NCBI GenBank assembly: GCA_019637615.1
Contig: JAHBVJ010000028.1
Coordinates: 1-64,000, forward strand
Length of the DNA stretch: 64,000 bases
Source: Anaerolineae bacterium
Lineage (GTDB): Bacteria; Chloroflexota; Anaerolineae; Aggregatilineales; UBA2796
Direction of reading: 5' to 3'
Part shown: positions 15,993-24,128 of the stretch, piece by piece
How the letters are laid out: each line of letters opens with the position of its first letter
Numbering within the stretch: position 1 is the first letter of the stretch
The notes under the pieces: model-generated
The model's database searches: none
What the model was told of the DNA's origin: nothing
The model's input: only the letters and a program-made list of their open reading frames with translations
Position numbers and translations under genes: made by a program

Positions 15993-16087
15993 ACTAATCC
16001 AGATAGCCAACTTCCGTGACTAGCTAAATGATCCCGCTCCTCAAGCCAATCTCCACGATCTCTCACGCAAACCTCAATGCAAATCGC

Positions 16088-16115
16088 TTGACTCTACATA
16101 AAATTATGCTAGAAT
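16088..16115 (+). promoter_or_regulatory. Sigma70-type promoter with no gene downstream
   Basis: TTGACT (16088-16093), 16-base spacer, TAGAAT (16110-16115). It points toward a region with no supportable protein-coding gene before the convergent fmdB-like gene, so its product would be a noncoding RNA. Confidence 0.45.
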
Positions 16116-16261
16116 GTTTAAGCTATCGTTCTATATCTCGGCGTGAGCTTGGCGGCTCTGCCCAGACCAATGGAAATATGATTGCCCTACATCAGTGGTT
16201 GCACCTCTCCCACGCCAGTTACACAGCTACCCAATACACGGGTGCGTAATGGAGGGGTCTG
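16116..16261 (+). ncRNA. Candidate structured RNA of unknown family
   Basis: Downstream of the promoter at 16088 there is a nested stem: ACCTCTCC (16203-16210) with GGAGGGGT (16251-16258), then TTAC (16219-16222) with GTAA (16246-16249), then ACCC (16229-16232) with GGGT (16240-16243). GGTCTG (16256-16261) could pair instead with CAGACC (16163-16168), which would exclude part of the first stem. I do not recognise a known RNA (it is not tmRNA, RNase P or SRP RNA). End and strand are tentative. Confidence 0.25.
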
Positions 16262-16430
16262 CGATCTCATATCATACGAGCCAATGTCTCCGCTTAAGTC
16301 ATGCTCGTCAAAATCACCGCACTGCCAAGAACGCCATTCAGAACCCAAGACCTAACAAGAGCGGCAGAATGATCCACTTGGCTCCTCAACACGGGATCAT
16401 TGAACGGATCATGCACTTCACAGAGCGGGC

Positions 16431-16465
16431 AAACAAAACGCTCTCCAGCAGCAGCACAGAGAGCG
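16431..16465 (-). terminator. Terminator of the 2-oxoacid dehydrogenase operon
   Basis: On the minus strand CGCTCTC (16465-16459) pairs with GAGAGCG (16445-16439) and is followed by TTTTGTTT. It lies about 40 bases after the fmdB-like stop and ends the five-gene operon. Confidence 0.8.
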
Positions 16466-16505
16466 TCCATCGAAATCGCCAGCAGTTGAACCAGCGGAAC
16501 CAGCG

Positions 16506-16814
16506 TTACGTCTTATCGTTCCTGATCGGCATGTTGAGCGTCCCGCCCATCTGCGCGACCTTCTCTTCACCGAGTTTATCCACCAGTTTCTTGCGCAGCT
16601 TGGGTGACTCTTCTGCCCACTTATCGCGGAGTTCTTCCTTGCTGGCGTTCTTACTCGCCAGCGCGGCAGGGCCGAGCAAGACGCGCGGCACGGACGTGAT
16701 CAGCTTGTGGACGGTGGCGTGACCGTTCGGGCAAGGCGGCGGTGGGTCATCGAACCCGTGACGCGCCTCGAACACCGCGCCGCAGGTATCGCATTCATAG
16801 TCATAACGTGGCAT
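16506..16814 (-). CDS. FmdB-type zinc ribbon protein
   Basis: A 102-residue protein starting MPRYDYECDTCGAVFEARHGF, the hallmark of the FmdB/CxxC regulatory zinc-ribbon family. The first metal knuckle is CDTC; the second reads CPNGH, so His may replace the usual second Cys. The C-terminal half is charged and helical without a recognisable domain. Members are small regulators or accessory proteins of unclear role. It starts 4 bases after the E2 gene stop and is the last gene of the operon. Confidence 0.78.
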   Translation of the reverse strand: MPRYDYECDTCGAVFEARHGFDDPPPPCPNGHATVHKLITSVPRVLLGPAALASKNASKEELRDKWAEESPKLRKKLVDKLGEEKVAQMGGTLNMPIRNDKT

Positions 16815-16818
16815 GTGC

Positions 16819-18138
16819 TTACGTCCAGTTCTCCAACGTTTGCTTGAATGTTACCATAAACGCGTCCGCGACGGCTCCATCTGCCACCCGATGATCGAAC
16901 GTCAGCGTCGCGTACATCATCGGGCGGATCACAATCGCGTCATTCTCTGGCAGGACGATCACCCGCTTCGTCACCGCCCCGGTACCGAGGATCGCGGATT
17001 GTGGCTGGTTGATGATCGGTGTCGCCAACAAACTGCCCGCTACGCCGTGATTCGTCAGCGTGATCGTACCGCCCACCGTGTCATCCGGCTTCAACTGCTT
17101 GGCACGTGCCCGCGTGGCGAGGTCGGTCACCTGCCGTGCCATGCCCATCAGGTTCAGGTCTTGCGCGTTCTTGATCACAGGCACGATCAAGCCTTCACTC
17201 AGCGCCACCGCCATCCCGATGTTGATCGCGTGCGGTACGAACAAGCCCTGTTCCGTCCATTGAGCGTTGAGCGTCGGTTTCGCTTGCACGGCCTTGACCA
17301 TCGCCATCAGGAAGTACGCGGTCAGCGTCAGCCGTACGCCTTGCTTTTCATAAGCGTCCATGTTGGCCTGCCAGTGGTTCCAGACCTTATGTACATCCAC
17401 CTCGAATACCGTCGTGACGTGCGGCGCGGTCTGCAACTTGCTGCGCACCATGTGTTCAGCGATTAGCTTGCGCATCGGGCTGTGCGGAATGATCTCCCCT
17501 GCTCCAGCAGACCGTGCCGCTTCCGCAGCTACAGGCCGGGCGCTCGGCGCAGGCGTGATCGCGTTAGCCTTGGCGAAAACTTCCTCGGTCGGTTTGAACA
17601 GGTCGCCGGAAATCGGCTGCTCCCATGCCGCCAGTTCCTTGCCGACATGTTCAGCGGCGCTTGGATTCGCCAGATAGGCTTCCACGTCCTTCTTCGTCAC
17701 GCGCCCATTGATGCCCGTGCCCCTGATCTTGCTCAGGTCGAGCTTATGCTCTGCCGCCATCCGCGTGACGACTGGACTGTACCGCTGCGTTCCCGATACT
17801 TCCGGCTCAGGCTCAACCGTCGTCGCCGCTGCTACGGCCTCGCCGCTCATTGGAGGAACAGTGACACCCGATCCGTTACTCGCTTCTTGCGCCGCCTCGC
17901 CCTGCTGCCCGATCACCGCCAGCAGCACGCCGCGCTCGACGGTAGTCCCTTCGGGCACGAGGATGTTCAACACCACGCCAGTTGCGGGCGCGGGGATTTC
18001 CGTATCAACCTTATCCGTGCTGACTTCCAGCAGCGGCTCGAACTCCGTCACCGGATCGCCAATCTGCTTCAGCCAGCGGCTAACCGTTCCTTCCACCACA
18101 CTCTCACCGAGTTGCGGCATGATCACGTTCGTGGGCAT
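16819..18138 (-). CDS. 2-oxoacid dehydrogenase E2 (dihydrolipoamide acyltransferase)
   Basis: A 439-residue E2 core enzyme that passes the acyl group from E1 to CoA through lipoamide. The lipoyl domain (1-76) has its lipoylated lysine at residue 43 in STDKVDTE. A Pro/Ala-rich linker leads to the peripheral-subunit-binding domain (about 121-155, MAAEHKLDLSKIRGTGINGR). The catalytic domain (about 210-439) ends with FDHRVADG, the active-site HxxxDG motif. A single lipoyl domain is typical of branched-chain, acetoin and many Gram-positive-type pyruvate complexes; substrate cannot be fixed from sequence. No E3 gene is in the window. It is separated from the E1 beta gene by an 86-base gap containing a heptamer array. 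Confidence 0.93.
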   Translation of the reverse strand: MPTNVIMPQLGESVVEGTVSRWLKQIGDPVTEFEPLLEVSTDKVDTEIPAPATGVVLNILVPEGTTVERGVLLAVIGQQGEAAQEASNGSGVTVPPMSGEAVAAATTVEPEPEVSGTQRYSPVVTRMAAEHKLDLSKIRGTGINGRVTKKDVEAYLANPSAAEHVGKELAAWEQPISGDLFKPTEEVFAKANAITPAPSARPVAAEAARSAGAGEIIPHSPMRKLIAEHMVRSKLQTAPHVTTVFEVDVHKVWNHWQANMDAYEKQGVRLTLTAYFLMAMVKAVQAKPTLNAQWTEQGLFVPHAINIGMAVALSEGLIVPVIKNAQDLNLMGMARQVTDLATRARAKQLKPDDTVGGTITLTNHGVAGSLLATPIINQPQSAILGTGAVTKRVIVLPENDAIVIRPMMYATLTFDHRVADGAVADAFMVTFKQTLENWT

Positions 18139-18192
18139 CCAGACTCCTAATTCATTCTAAGTAACTAACACTACATCACGTATCCGCATTTT

Positions 18193-18224
18193 ACTAAGCA
18201 CTAAGCACTCAGGACTAAGCACTT
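18193..18224 (+). repeat. Heptamer tandem repeat, copy 6 (between E1 beta and E2)
   Basis: Units ACTAAGC, ACTAAGC, ACTCAGG, ACTAAGC and partial ACTT on the plus strand. The flanking genes run on the minus strand, so the message would carry the reverse complement. It directly abuts the E1 beta stop codon and lies inside an operon, unlike the other copies. Confidence 0.88.
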
Positions 18225-19211
18225 TCAGTATGCCGCCAATGTGCGGATCGCGTGGACAATCTTCGCTGGACTCGGCATGAACGCCTCTTGCAGCGGATGA
18301 CTAAACGGCACAGCGGGCACGTCCGGCCCTCCGTACCGCATGATCGGCGCGTCCATGTACTCGAATCCGTCGCTGCTCAAGATCGCCGCGATCTCCGCGC
18401 CGTAGCCCAGCGTCAGGTTATCTTCGTGGACGATCAAGGCTTTGCCCGTCTTCTTGAACGTGGACAGGATCGTGTCTTTATCGACGGGCAGCAGCGTGCG
18501 CAGATCAACCACCTCCGCCGAGATGCCATCTTCGCGGGCAACGGTTTCCGCCGCTTGCAAGCAGTAATACGCCATCATCCCGTAGGCATACACGGTCAAA
18601 TCAGTGCCTTCACGGGTGATCGCGGCGGGGCCAATCGGGACGGTGTACTCATCCATTGGCACTTCCCCCTTGATGCTGCGGTAGCCCTTCTTCGGCTCGA
18701 AGAACAGCACCGGATTAGGGTCACGCACCGCACTCTTGAGCAAGCCTTTCGCATCGTACGGCGTCGAGGGGATCACCACCTTCAGACCCGGCACATGGCA
18801 AAAGAAGGCTTCCACGCTCTGGCTGTGGTACAACCCGCCGCCGATCCCGCCACCATACGGCGCGCGGATCGTCATCGGCACGCGCCACTGCCCGTTGGAT
18901 CGGTAGTACATCTTGGCGGCTTCATTCACGATCTGGTTAAAGGCGGGGTGGATGAAGTCCGCGAACTGGATTTCGCAGATCGGGCGCAGTTCCGCCAGCG
19001 CCGCGCCAATGCCCACCGCCACGATCGAGAGTTCCGCCAGCGGAGAGTCCACGACTCGCGACTCGCCATACTTCTCGACCAGTCCTTGCGTAGCACGGAA
19101 CACGCCGCCGCGTTTGCCGACATCCTCTCCAGTGATGAACACGCGCTTATCCCGCGCCAATTCTTCGTCCATCGCCAGCCGGATCGCGTCGATCAGCGTC
19201 ATCTCAGGCAT
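18225..19211 (-). CDS. 2-oxoacid dehydrogenase E1 beta subunit
   Basis: A 328-residue transketolase-like beta subunit of the alpha2beta2 E1. It starts MPEMTLIDAIRLAMDEELAR, with FITGEDVGKRGGVF and the TPP-activating Glu region in DSPLAELSIVAVGIGAAL. GGGIGGGLYHSQSVEAFFCH holds the conserved active-site His region. A longer frame exists upstream, but ATG 19211 has GGAGGTCGACC before it and matches the family start. It overlaps the E1 alpha stop by 8 bases, so translation of the two subunits is coupled. Confidence 0.94.
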   Translation of the reverse strand: MPEMTLIDAIRLAMDEELARDKRVFITGEDVGKRGGVFRATQGLVEKYGESRVVDSPLAELSIVAVGIGAALAELRPICEIQFADFIHPAFNQIVNEAAKMYYRSNGQWRVPMTIRAPYGGGIGGGLYHSQSVEAFFCHVPGLKVVIPSTPYDAKGLLKSAVRDPNPVLFFEPKKGYRSIKGEVPMDEYTVPIGPAAITREGTDLTVYAYGMMAYYCLQAAETVAREDGISAEVVDLRTLLPVDKDTILSTFKKTGKALIVHEDNLTLGYGAEIAAILSSDGFEYMDAPIMRYGGPDVPAVPFSHPLQEAFMPSPAKIVHAIRTLAAY

Positions 19212-20259
19212 GGTCGACCTCCGCGTAGACATGCTCGTACAAAGCCGCTTCGTCGGGGTACGGCAACTGCTCGACGTAGCGTTGTGCGTCATCGATCTCG
19301 GCGCGGGCGCGCTGCTCATACGCGGTGCGTAGCGCATCGGTCAGAATACCGCGCTCGGTCAGCAGATGCTCAAAACGCAGAATCGGGTCTTTATGTTTAG
19401 CTTCTTCCACCTCGGCACGGCTGCGGTACGTGCGGTCATCATCATCAGACGAGTGCGGTGTCAAGCGGTATGTCTTCGCTTCGATCAACGTCGCACCTTC
19501 GCCCCGATACGCGCGTTCAACGGCGGCTCTGAGCGTGTCGTAGACCAACAGAATGTCGTTGCCGTCGATGGTATCGCCATGCACGCCGTAGCCAATCGCC
19601 CGTTCCGCCACCGATTTGATCGCCATCTGCTGATCCATCGGTACCGAGATCGCGTAGTTATTGTTCTGCACGATGCAGATGAAAGGCAGCTTATGCACGC
19701 CCGCCCAATTCATGCCCTCGTGCCATTCGCCCTGACTGGTCGATCCTTCTCCGAGGCATGTGACTACGCAGCGCGGTTGGCTGGCATCATGGCGGTCTAC
19801 CAACCCTTGTTCCCACTTGTAATTGATCGCGAAGGCCAATCCGGCGGCTTGCGGAACCTGTGTCGCGACGGGGCTGGACGACGACAGGATGTTGTGTTGC
19901 CGGCTGCTCCAATGGCTCGGCATCTGCCGCCCGCCGCTGGAATATTCGCCCACTTTGCCGAACAGACTGGTGATGAAATCGCGCGGCGTAACGCCCAATG
20001 CCATCACCAGCGCCAGATCGCGATAGTACGGGTGAACGTAATCGACGCCGCGATTGATCGCGAACGCCGTCCCTACCTGCGTGGCCTCGTGTCCCATCCC
20101 ACTGATGTGAAATGCGATCTTGCCCTGCCGGTGCATCACCCAGCATCGTTCATCCAGCCGCCGCGCGATCAGCATCGCCCAGTACATCTCTAGCAACTGC
20201 TGTGACGACAGCGAGTCAGAGGGAGTTTGCAATGCAGAAATGGTCGAAGATTCCGTCAT
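19204..20259 (-). CDS. 2-oxoacid dehydrogenase E1 alpha subunit
   Basis: A 351-residue alpha subunit that binds thiamine diphosphate and decarboxylates the 2-oxoacid. RLDERCWVMHRQGKIAFHIS and HPYYRDLALVMALG are typical of the branched-chain/acetoin-like E1 alpha group. The ThDP/Mg motif begins CLGEGSTSQGEWHE and ends VQNNNYAIS (about residues 166-203); it reads GEG where GDG is commoner. RTYRLTPHSSDDD carries the phosphorylation-loop-like region. It overlaps the methyltransferase stop upstream in ATGA and E1 beta downstream by 8 bases, so three genes are tightly coupled. Confidence 0.94.
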   Translation of the reverse strand: MTESSTISALQTPSDSLSSQQLLEMYWAMLIARRLDERCWVMHRQGKIAFHISGMGHEATQVGTAFAINRGVDYVHPYYRDLALVMALGVTPRDFITSLFGKVGEYSSGGRQMPSHWSSRQHNILSSSSPVATQVPQAAGLAFAINYKWEQGLVDRHDASQPRCVVTCLGEGSTSQGEWHEGMNWAGVHKLPFICIVQNNNYAISVPMDQQMAIKSVAERAIGYGVHGDTIDGNDILLVYDTLRAAVERAYRGEGATLIEAKTYRLTPHSSDDDDRTYRSRAEVEEAKHKDPILRFEHLLTERGILTDALRTAYEQRARAEIDDAQRYVEQLPYPDEAALYEHVYAEVDHA

Positions 20260-21323
20260 GCATGTTGTCCTTGAATAACCATATAACGACTATTTTTCGC
20301 GAGTACTTTTACATCACTAAGGTGCTCTGTCATCAATTTTTCGTAGCTCAAGAACGCGTTCGCCACGATCACCAAGCGTCCGCCGGGGTTCAAATGTCGT
20401 TTCGCCTCACGGATAATGCGGTGCGCCACGTTGAACGTCACATCGAAGTCCTGATGAAACGGCGGGTTCGAGAGGATCAGGTCAAACGTGCCGTCCGTAC
20501 CGTTGTAGACATCGCCAGCGTACACAATGGCGTTATCCACCCGATTGATTCGCACGCTTTCCGTCGCGCAGCGCACCGCCAACAGGTTATCATCGACCAT
20601 CGCCACACGGCTGGCAGTCTGCGCCGCCGCGATCCCGATGATGCCGTGTCCACAGCCGACATCCAGCACCGTCGATCCCGCCTCGATGTCGGCATGTTCC
20701 AGCAGCAGACTCGTCCCATCATCGACATGTTCCCAACTGAAAACACCCGGCATGGTGGCGAGCGTGAATACTCCTTGTGGCGTCTGCATCTCGCGGGTTA
20801 CGCAAATCGTCGGGTCGTGTCCCCATGCCGTTGGGAATTCATGCGCCGCCGCCGACCGCAGCGAAACCCCGATCCGGTGATGCTGCTTCGTGTTGAGCGT
20901 CACATTGCGCCCGAACAGCAGTTCGGCATCTACCAGTGTCGATTTGATTCCGCCATTGTTCGCGCCGCTGATGTACAGTTTGCCGCCTTGTCGCAGCGAA
21001 CAAAACGCGCTCCACAGAAACGCCCGCGCGAAGTCGCGACCTTTCGGCGCAGCCATCAACGCGATGTCGTAAGCGGCATCACGATCCGGAAACACCGAGT
21101 GATGAATCTGAACATTATCTATCTTCTGTTTGCTGAGTTGTGTCCGGAGGCGTTCGAGGGAAGTGTACGAATAGTCGAAAACATCAACAGCTTGAGTACG
21201 CTTGGCGATGGTGGTTATCAGAGCAGGATCAGCGGAAAAAATAAGCGCTTGGTCGGTCACCCTCGGTGCAGCCATTTCGGCTAGCAAAACGCTGCTCACC
21301 TCGGTTGAGCGTACTGCCGTCAT
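20256..21323 (-). CDS. RsmC/RlmG-like class I methyltransferase
   Basis: A 355-residue two-domain protein. The C-terminal half has the SAM-binding motif VLDVGCGHGIIGIAAA and the NPPF signature (LILSNPPFHQDFD) that marks N-methyltransferases acting on exocyclic amino groups of guanine or adenine, as in the 16S and 23S rRNA enzymes RsmC and RlmG. The N-terminal half (about 1-170) resembles the inactive duplicate domain of those enzymes. rRNA is the likely substrate. It is the first gene of the operon with E1 alpha (ATGA overlap), an unusual partner for a 2-oxoacid dehydrogenase. Confidence 0.82.
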   Translation of the reverse strand: MTAVRSTEVSSVLLAEMAAPRVTDQALIFSADPALITTIAKRTQAVDVFDYSYTSLERLRTQLSKQKIDNVQIHHSVFPDRDAAYDIALMAAPKGRDFARAFLWSAFCSLRQGGKLYISGANNGGIKSTLVDAELLFGRNVTLNTKQHHRIGVSLRSAAAHEFPTAWGHDPTICVTREMQTPQGVFTLATMPGVFSWEHVDDGTSLLLEHADIEAGSTVLDVGCGHGIIGIAAAQTASRVAMVDDNLLAVRCATESVRINRVDNAIVYAGDVYNGTDGTFDLILSNPPFHQDFDVTFNVAHRIIREAKRHLNPGGRLVIVANAFLSYEKLMTEHLSDVKVLAKNSRYMVIQGQHA

Positions 21324-21452
21324 TCAGACTCCCCTACTTTTTTCCAGACGTGCCAGAACCCGATTATATCATGCTTTCCTAACAAGCGTTAGTTTGTTAA
21401 CAGATCGAGCGAGGGCTTCTGCCAAGCCCAAGGAATATCTCAGTAGATCGCC

Positions 21453-21732
21453 TCTTGACTCAACTCGGATGTTCGTCTATAATTTTACGTGCTACCGAAA
21501 ATTGGGTAATATTCGCCCATCTATTAACCACCATCGATCAAATGATCCGATTAGGAATTCCCCTTGAATTCGTAGCAGAAATGATCTGAATTGAGCAGAC
21601 AAATCAGATCATATTCAGATCATTTGACCCTTCCTGACCTAATAAAATCCGGGTCAAATGATCTGAATTCCACACGCAATCAGATCATTGAATGATCGTT
21701 TCGATCACATTCAGATCATTTCACTATGAACA
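21453..21732 (+). repeat. Inverted GATC-rich element, left copy
   Basis: A 280-base noncoding element whose reverse complement recurs at 32675-32953, about 80% identical by eye. Homology starts exactly at the -35 box of a promoter. It contains ten GATC sites, most within TCAGATCAT or ATGATCTGA. ATTCAGATCATTTGACCC (21613-21630) pairs perfectly over 18 bp with 21651-21668. No open frame of note is conserved. With flanks it fills the 552-base gap 21324-21875. Confidence 0.9.
21455..21483 (+). promoter_or_regulatory. Near-consensus sigma70 promoter of the left element
   Basis: TTGACT (21455-21460), exactly 17 bases, TATAAT (21478-21483). The same boxes, spacer and the following TTTT are identical in the right copy. 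A transcript from here would run into the 21876 gene or end as a separate RNA; a second TATAAT at 21823-21828 closer to that gene could be its own -10 box. Confidence 0.75.
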
Positions 21733-21875
21733 AATGGTCAATCAAAAATGCCATATTATCGAAAAACCATCACAGCCTATTTCAATTTTACGGAAAAACC
21801 AGTCCCATAGGTTCACTTATCATATAATGCAACTTACGCGCTAGGCACTTAGCGTAGCCACAGGAGGATCAGCAA

Positions 21876-24110
21876 ATGGTTCAAATAGCGTGGCGCACAG
21901 GCGTCAATATGCGGGAATTTGCCTATTATGGAACCGAGGCGGTCAAGTTTACCAATGCTGGCCTACAAAAACGCCAGCTTGATCAACTCCAGCCGTTGCA
22001 AGTGAAATTGGTGCGCTTCTACGCCAGTTTTGCTCAGTTGACTCCATCTCAGTGCATCCAGCGCGTGAAGACCGCCTTGGATCTGCTGCACCAAGCCGAC
22101 ATGCAAGGGATTGTATGCCTGTGCGATGCGCTCAGTTCCCCGTTCGTGACCAGAGGCGATGACGATTATCATCGCGGGCCGGGTGGTCAGATCGTCAAGG
22201 CGTATTGGTACGAAAAAGCCTACACGCGCAATTTTCTGCCCTTTGCCACCAGCATGGCAGACGCGCTGAAAGATCACCCCGCGCTGTTCATGTTCGAACT
22301 CGGCAACGAATACGCCATCCATCCTCAACCGGCCAGCGGCGAAGATGGGCAAGCCTTCTTGGAGTTCGCGCAAGCCGCCAGCGAAGCGCTCAAGAATGCA
22401 GCGCCACATACACTCGTTTCGACGGGCTTGGTGAATTCCAACCATGTCGCGCCAGCAGGCCAGCAAAAGGCCTTTGGGACGCGCCTCTACGGGCTGGCTT
22501 CGCTTGATGCTGTCTCGATCCACTATTACGCGGACGATGGTGAAAAAGGGTATGTGCCAACGGAAGTAAGCGTAGCAGAAGCGGTCGGCAAGCCTTACTA
22601 CATTGGGGAATTTGGCGCGCCTGAACATTGGCAAGACCGGGCGGGCTGGTACCGCGATCAGTTGCAGGAATGGTTTAACAATGGTGCCTTCACCGCCATG
22701 CCGTGGGCATTCGACAGCTCACCCTCGGATGTTGGCGTCAGTGACACCAAATCCTTTTCTCCCATCCGCCCGCAGTACAACGAAATCCGCAACGTGGTGC
22801 AGTCCTTTGGGCGTCCAGCGATCGCTGTGATCGTGCCGGACTGGAAGGCAGCCGTACCCGGTCTGCTGAAATCGCCGTCCGTTGAAGATAACACAAAGCG
22901 AGTCGCGTCGATTGCCAGTCCCACGCTCGAATGGCCTCCCGAAGTTATCAAAGTCTTCGTGATCACCGATGGCCCTGTTTCCGTGCGGACACAGCCTCGC
23001 CGCGTTCCGGAAACGCTGATCAAAGGACTCTTGCTGAACACCGGACAACGCATCGAGATGGACGGCATGTCGCGCATCGAGACGGATGGATATGTATGGT
23101 GGCGGCATAAAGATGGCTGGTCGGCGGAAAAATCGCTCACGACGAGTGAAGTCAACATGGTCGAAGAAGTCTCTACGCCGCAACCGATGCAGCCGATCAT
23201 AGATGCCTCAATTCCTACGTCATCAACAGCAACGGGCACAATGCCAGCGATGACGCCACCGCCCAAACTCGACGCCCCTGACTTGACTACGACCAAGACG
23301 TTGCGTGTGATCGACGGTCCTGTGGTCGTCCGCGATGCGCCCACCCGCGAACCGCGCGCGTTGATCAAGGGCAAATCCTTCCGCACCGGTCAGCGTATCG
23401 AAGTCGATGCCAATTCGCGCACAGAAGCCGAAGATTACGTTTGGTGGCGGCATAAGGATGGCTGGTCTGCCGAGCGTTCCTTGAGCGATCCAGCTCAGGT
23501 CTTCATGATCGAAGATACAGGCTCAACAGCCGTGACGGGCAACGTGATGTTTGAGCGCTTGCCACTCGATCTCAGTGTGATGCAGTGGTTCTATTACTAC
23601 GGCAATACGGAGTTCGCCTTCAAATTTGGCACCTCCAAATCCTACGATGCTTATAGTCAAGGGTTGCACGGTGGCCTCGATTTCGGGCATCCGGGTGGAG
23701 CGCCGATTGTGGCTGGCTTGAGTGCCAGCGCGCAAGGCAAATGCACCTACGTAGGTAATCAGCGCAAATTCCCGCCGAACCGTGTTGATATTCAGGTTGG
23801 CCCCTATCTTCTGATCTACGGGCACGTCGCCAATCCGAATTTCAATTTGCAAGGGCAGTTAGTGGGGCCAGATACGCCGATCGGTGTGATCGACGGAGAG
23901 ATGCGCCATATGCATCTAGAAATCCGGCTTGGCGGCAAAATCGTCAACCCGTTACCCTTCTTCCCCAAACCGTTGGAAGATGCTGTCTTAGCGAAGTTCC
24001 CGCCGCGCGGTGAGTTCGGCTTCCACAGTTTCGGAGGCAAATGGGAAGCGCCTTTTGATCAACCGGACATCGATGTTGGTGGCGTAGTCAAAGGGCCGCG
24101 CGGGAAGTAA
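21876..24110 (+). CDS. GH5-like glycosidase fused to two SH3-like domains and an M23 peptidase
   Basis: A 744-residue multidomain protein. Residues 1-310 form a GH5-type (beta/alpha)8 barrel with putative acid/base Glu145 (ELGNEYA) and nucleophile Glu245 (YIGEFGAPE). Two SH3-like modules follow (about 353-425 and 465-545), each with VRTQP/VRDAP and VWWRHKDGWSAE. The C-terminus (about 575-715) is an M23/LytM endopeptidase with HGGLDFGHPGG, YGHVA and HMHLE giving the zinc site. Such a set could cut both glycan and peptide. There is no signal peptide, which is odd for wall- or polysaccharide-targeting domains. CAGGAGGATCAGCAA is a strong ribosome-binding site. It follows the left inverted element and converges with the histidine kinase gene. 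Confidence 0.85.
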   Translation: MVQIAWRTGVNMREFAYYGTEAVKFTNAGLQKRQLDQLQPLQVKLVRFYASFAQLTPSQCIQRVKTALDLLHQADMQGIVCLCDALSSPFVTRGDDDYHRGPGGQIVKAYWYEKAYTRNFLPFATSMADALKDHPALFMFELGNEYAIHPQPASGEDGQAFLEFAQAASEALKNAAPHTLVSTGLVNSNHVAPAGQQKAFGTRLYGLASLDAVSIHYYADDGEKGYVPTEVSVAEAVGKPYYIGEFGAPEHWQDRAGWYRDQLQEWFNNGAFTAMPWAFDSSPSDVGVSDTKSFSPIRPQYNEIRNVVQSFGRPAIAVIVPDWKAAVPGLLKSPSVEDNTKRVASIASPTLEWPPEVIKVFVITDGPVSVRTQPRRVPETLIKGLLLNTGQRIEMDGMSRIETDGYVWWRHKDGWSAEKSLTTSEVNMVEEVSTPQPMQPIIDASIPTSSTATGTMPAMTPPPKLDAPDLTTTKTLRVIDGPVVVRDAPTREPRALIKGKSFRTGQRIEVDANSRTEAEDYVWWRHKDGWSAERSLSDPAQVFMIEDTGSTAVTGNVMFERLPLDLSVMQWFYYYGNTEFAFKFGTSKSYDAYSQGLHGGLDFGHPGGAPIVAGLSASAQGKCTYVGNQRKFPPNRVDIQVGPYLLIYGHVANPNFNLQGQLVGPDTPIGVIDGEMRHMHLEIRLGGKIVNPLPFFPKPLEDAVLAKFPPRGEFGFHSFGGKWEAPFDQPDIDVGGVVKGPRGK

Positions 24111-24128
24111 CACGATCCTGAGTGATGG

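Noticed and set aside
16195..16722. Plus-strand 175-codon frame between DUF1638 and fmdB-like genes
   Set aside because: It overlaps the fmdB-like gene and its terminator, has no ribosome-binding site and a composition unlike a real protein.
1915..18224. Heptamer arrays as a CRISPR array
   Set aside because: Units are 7 bases with no spacers, and no cas gene is present in the window.
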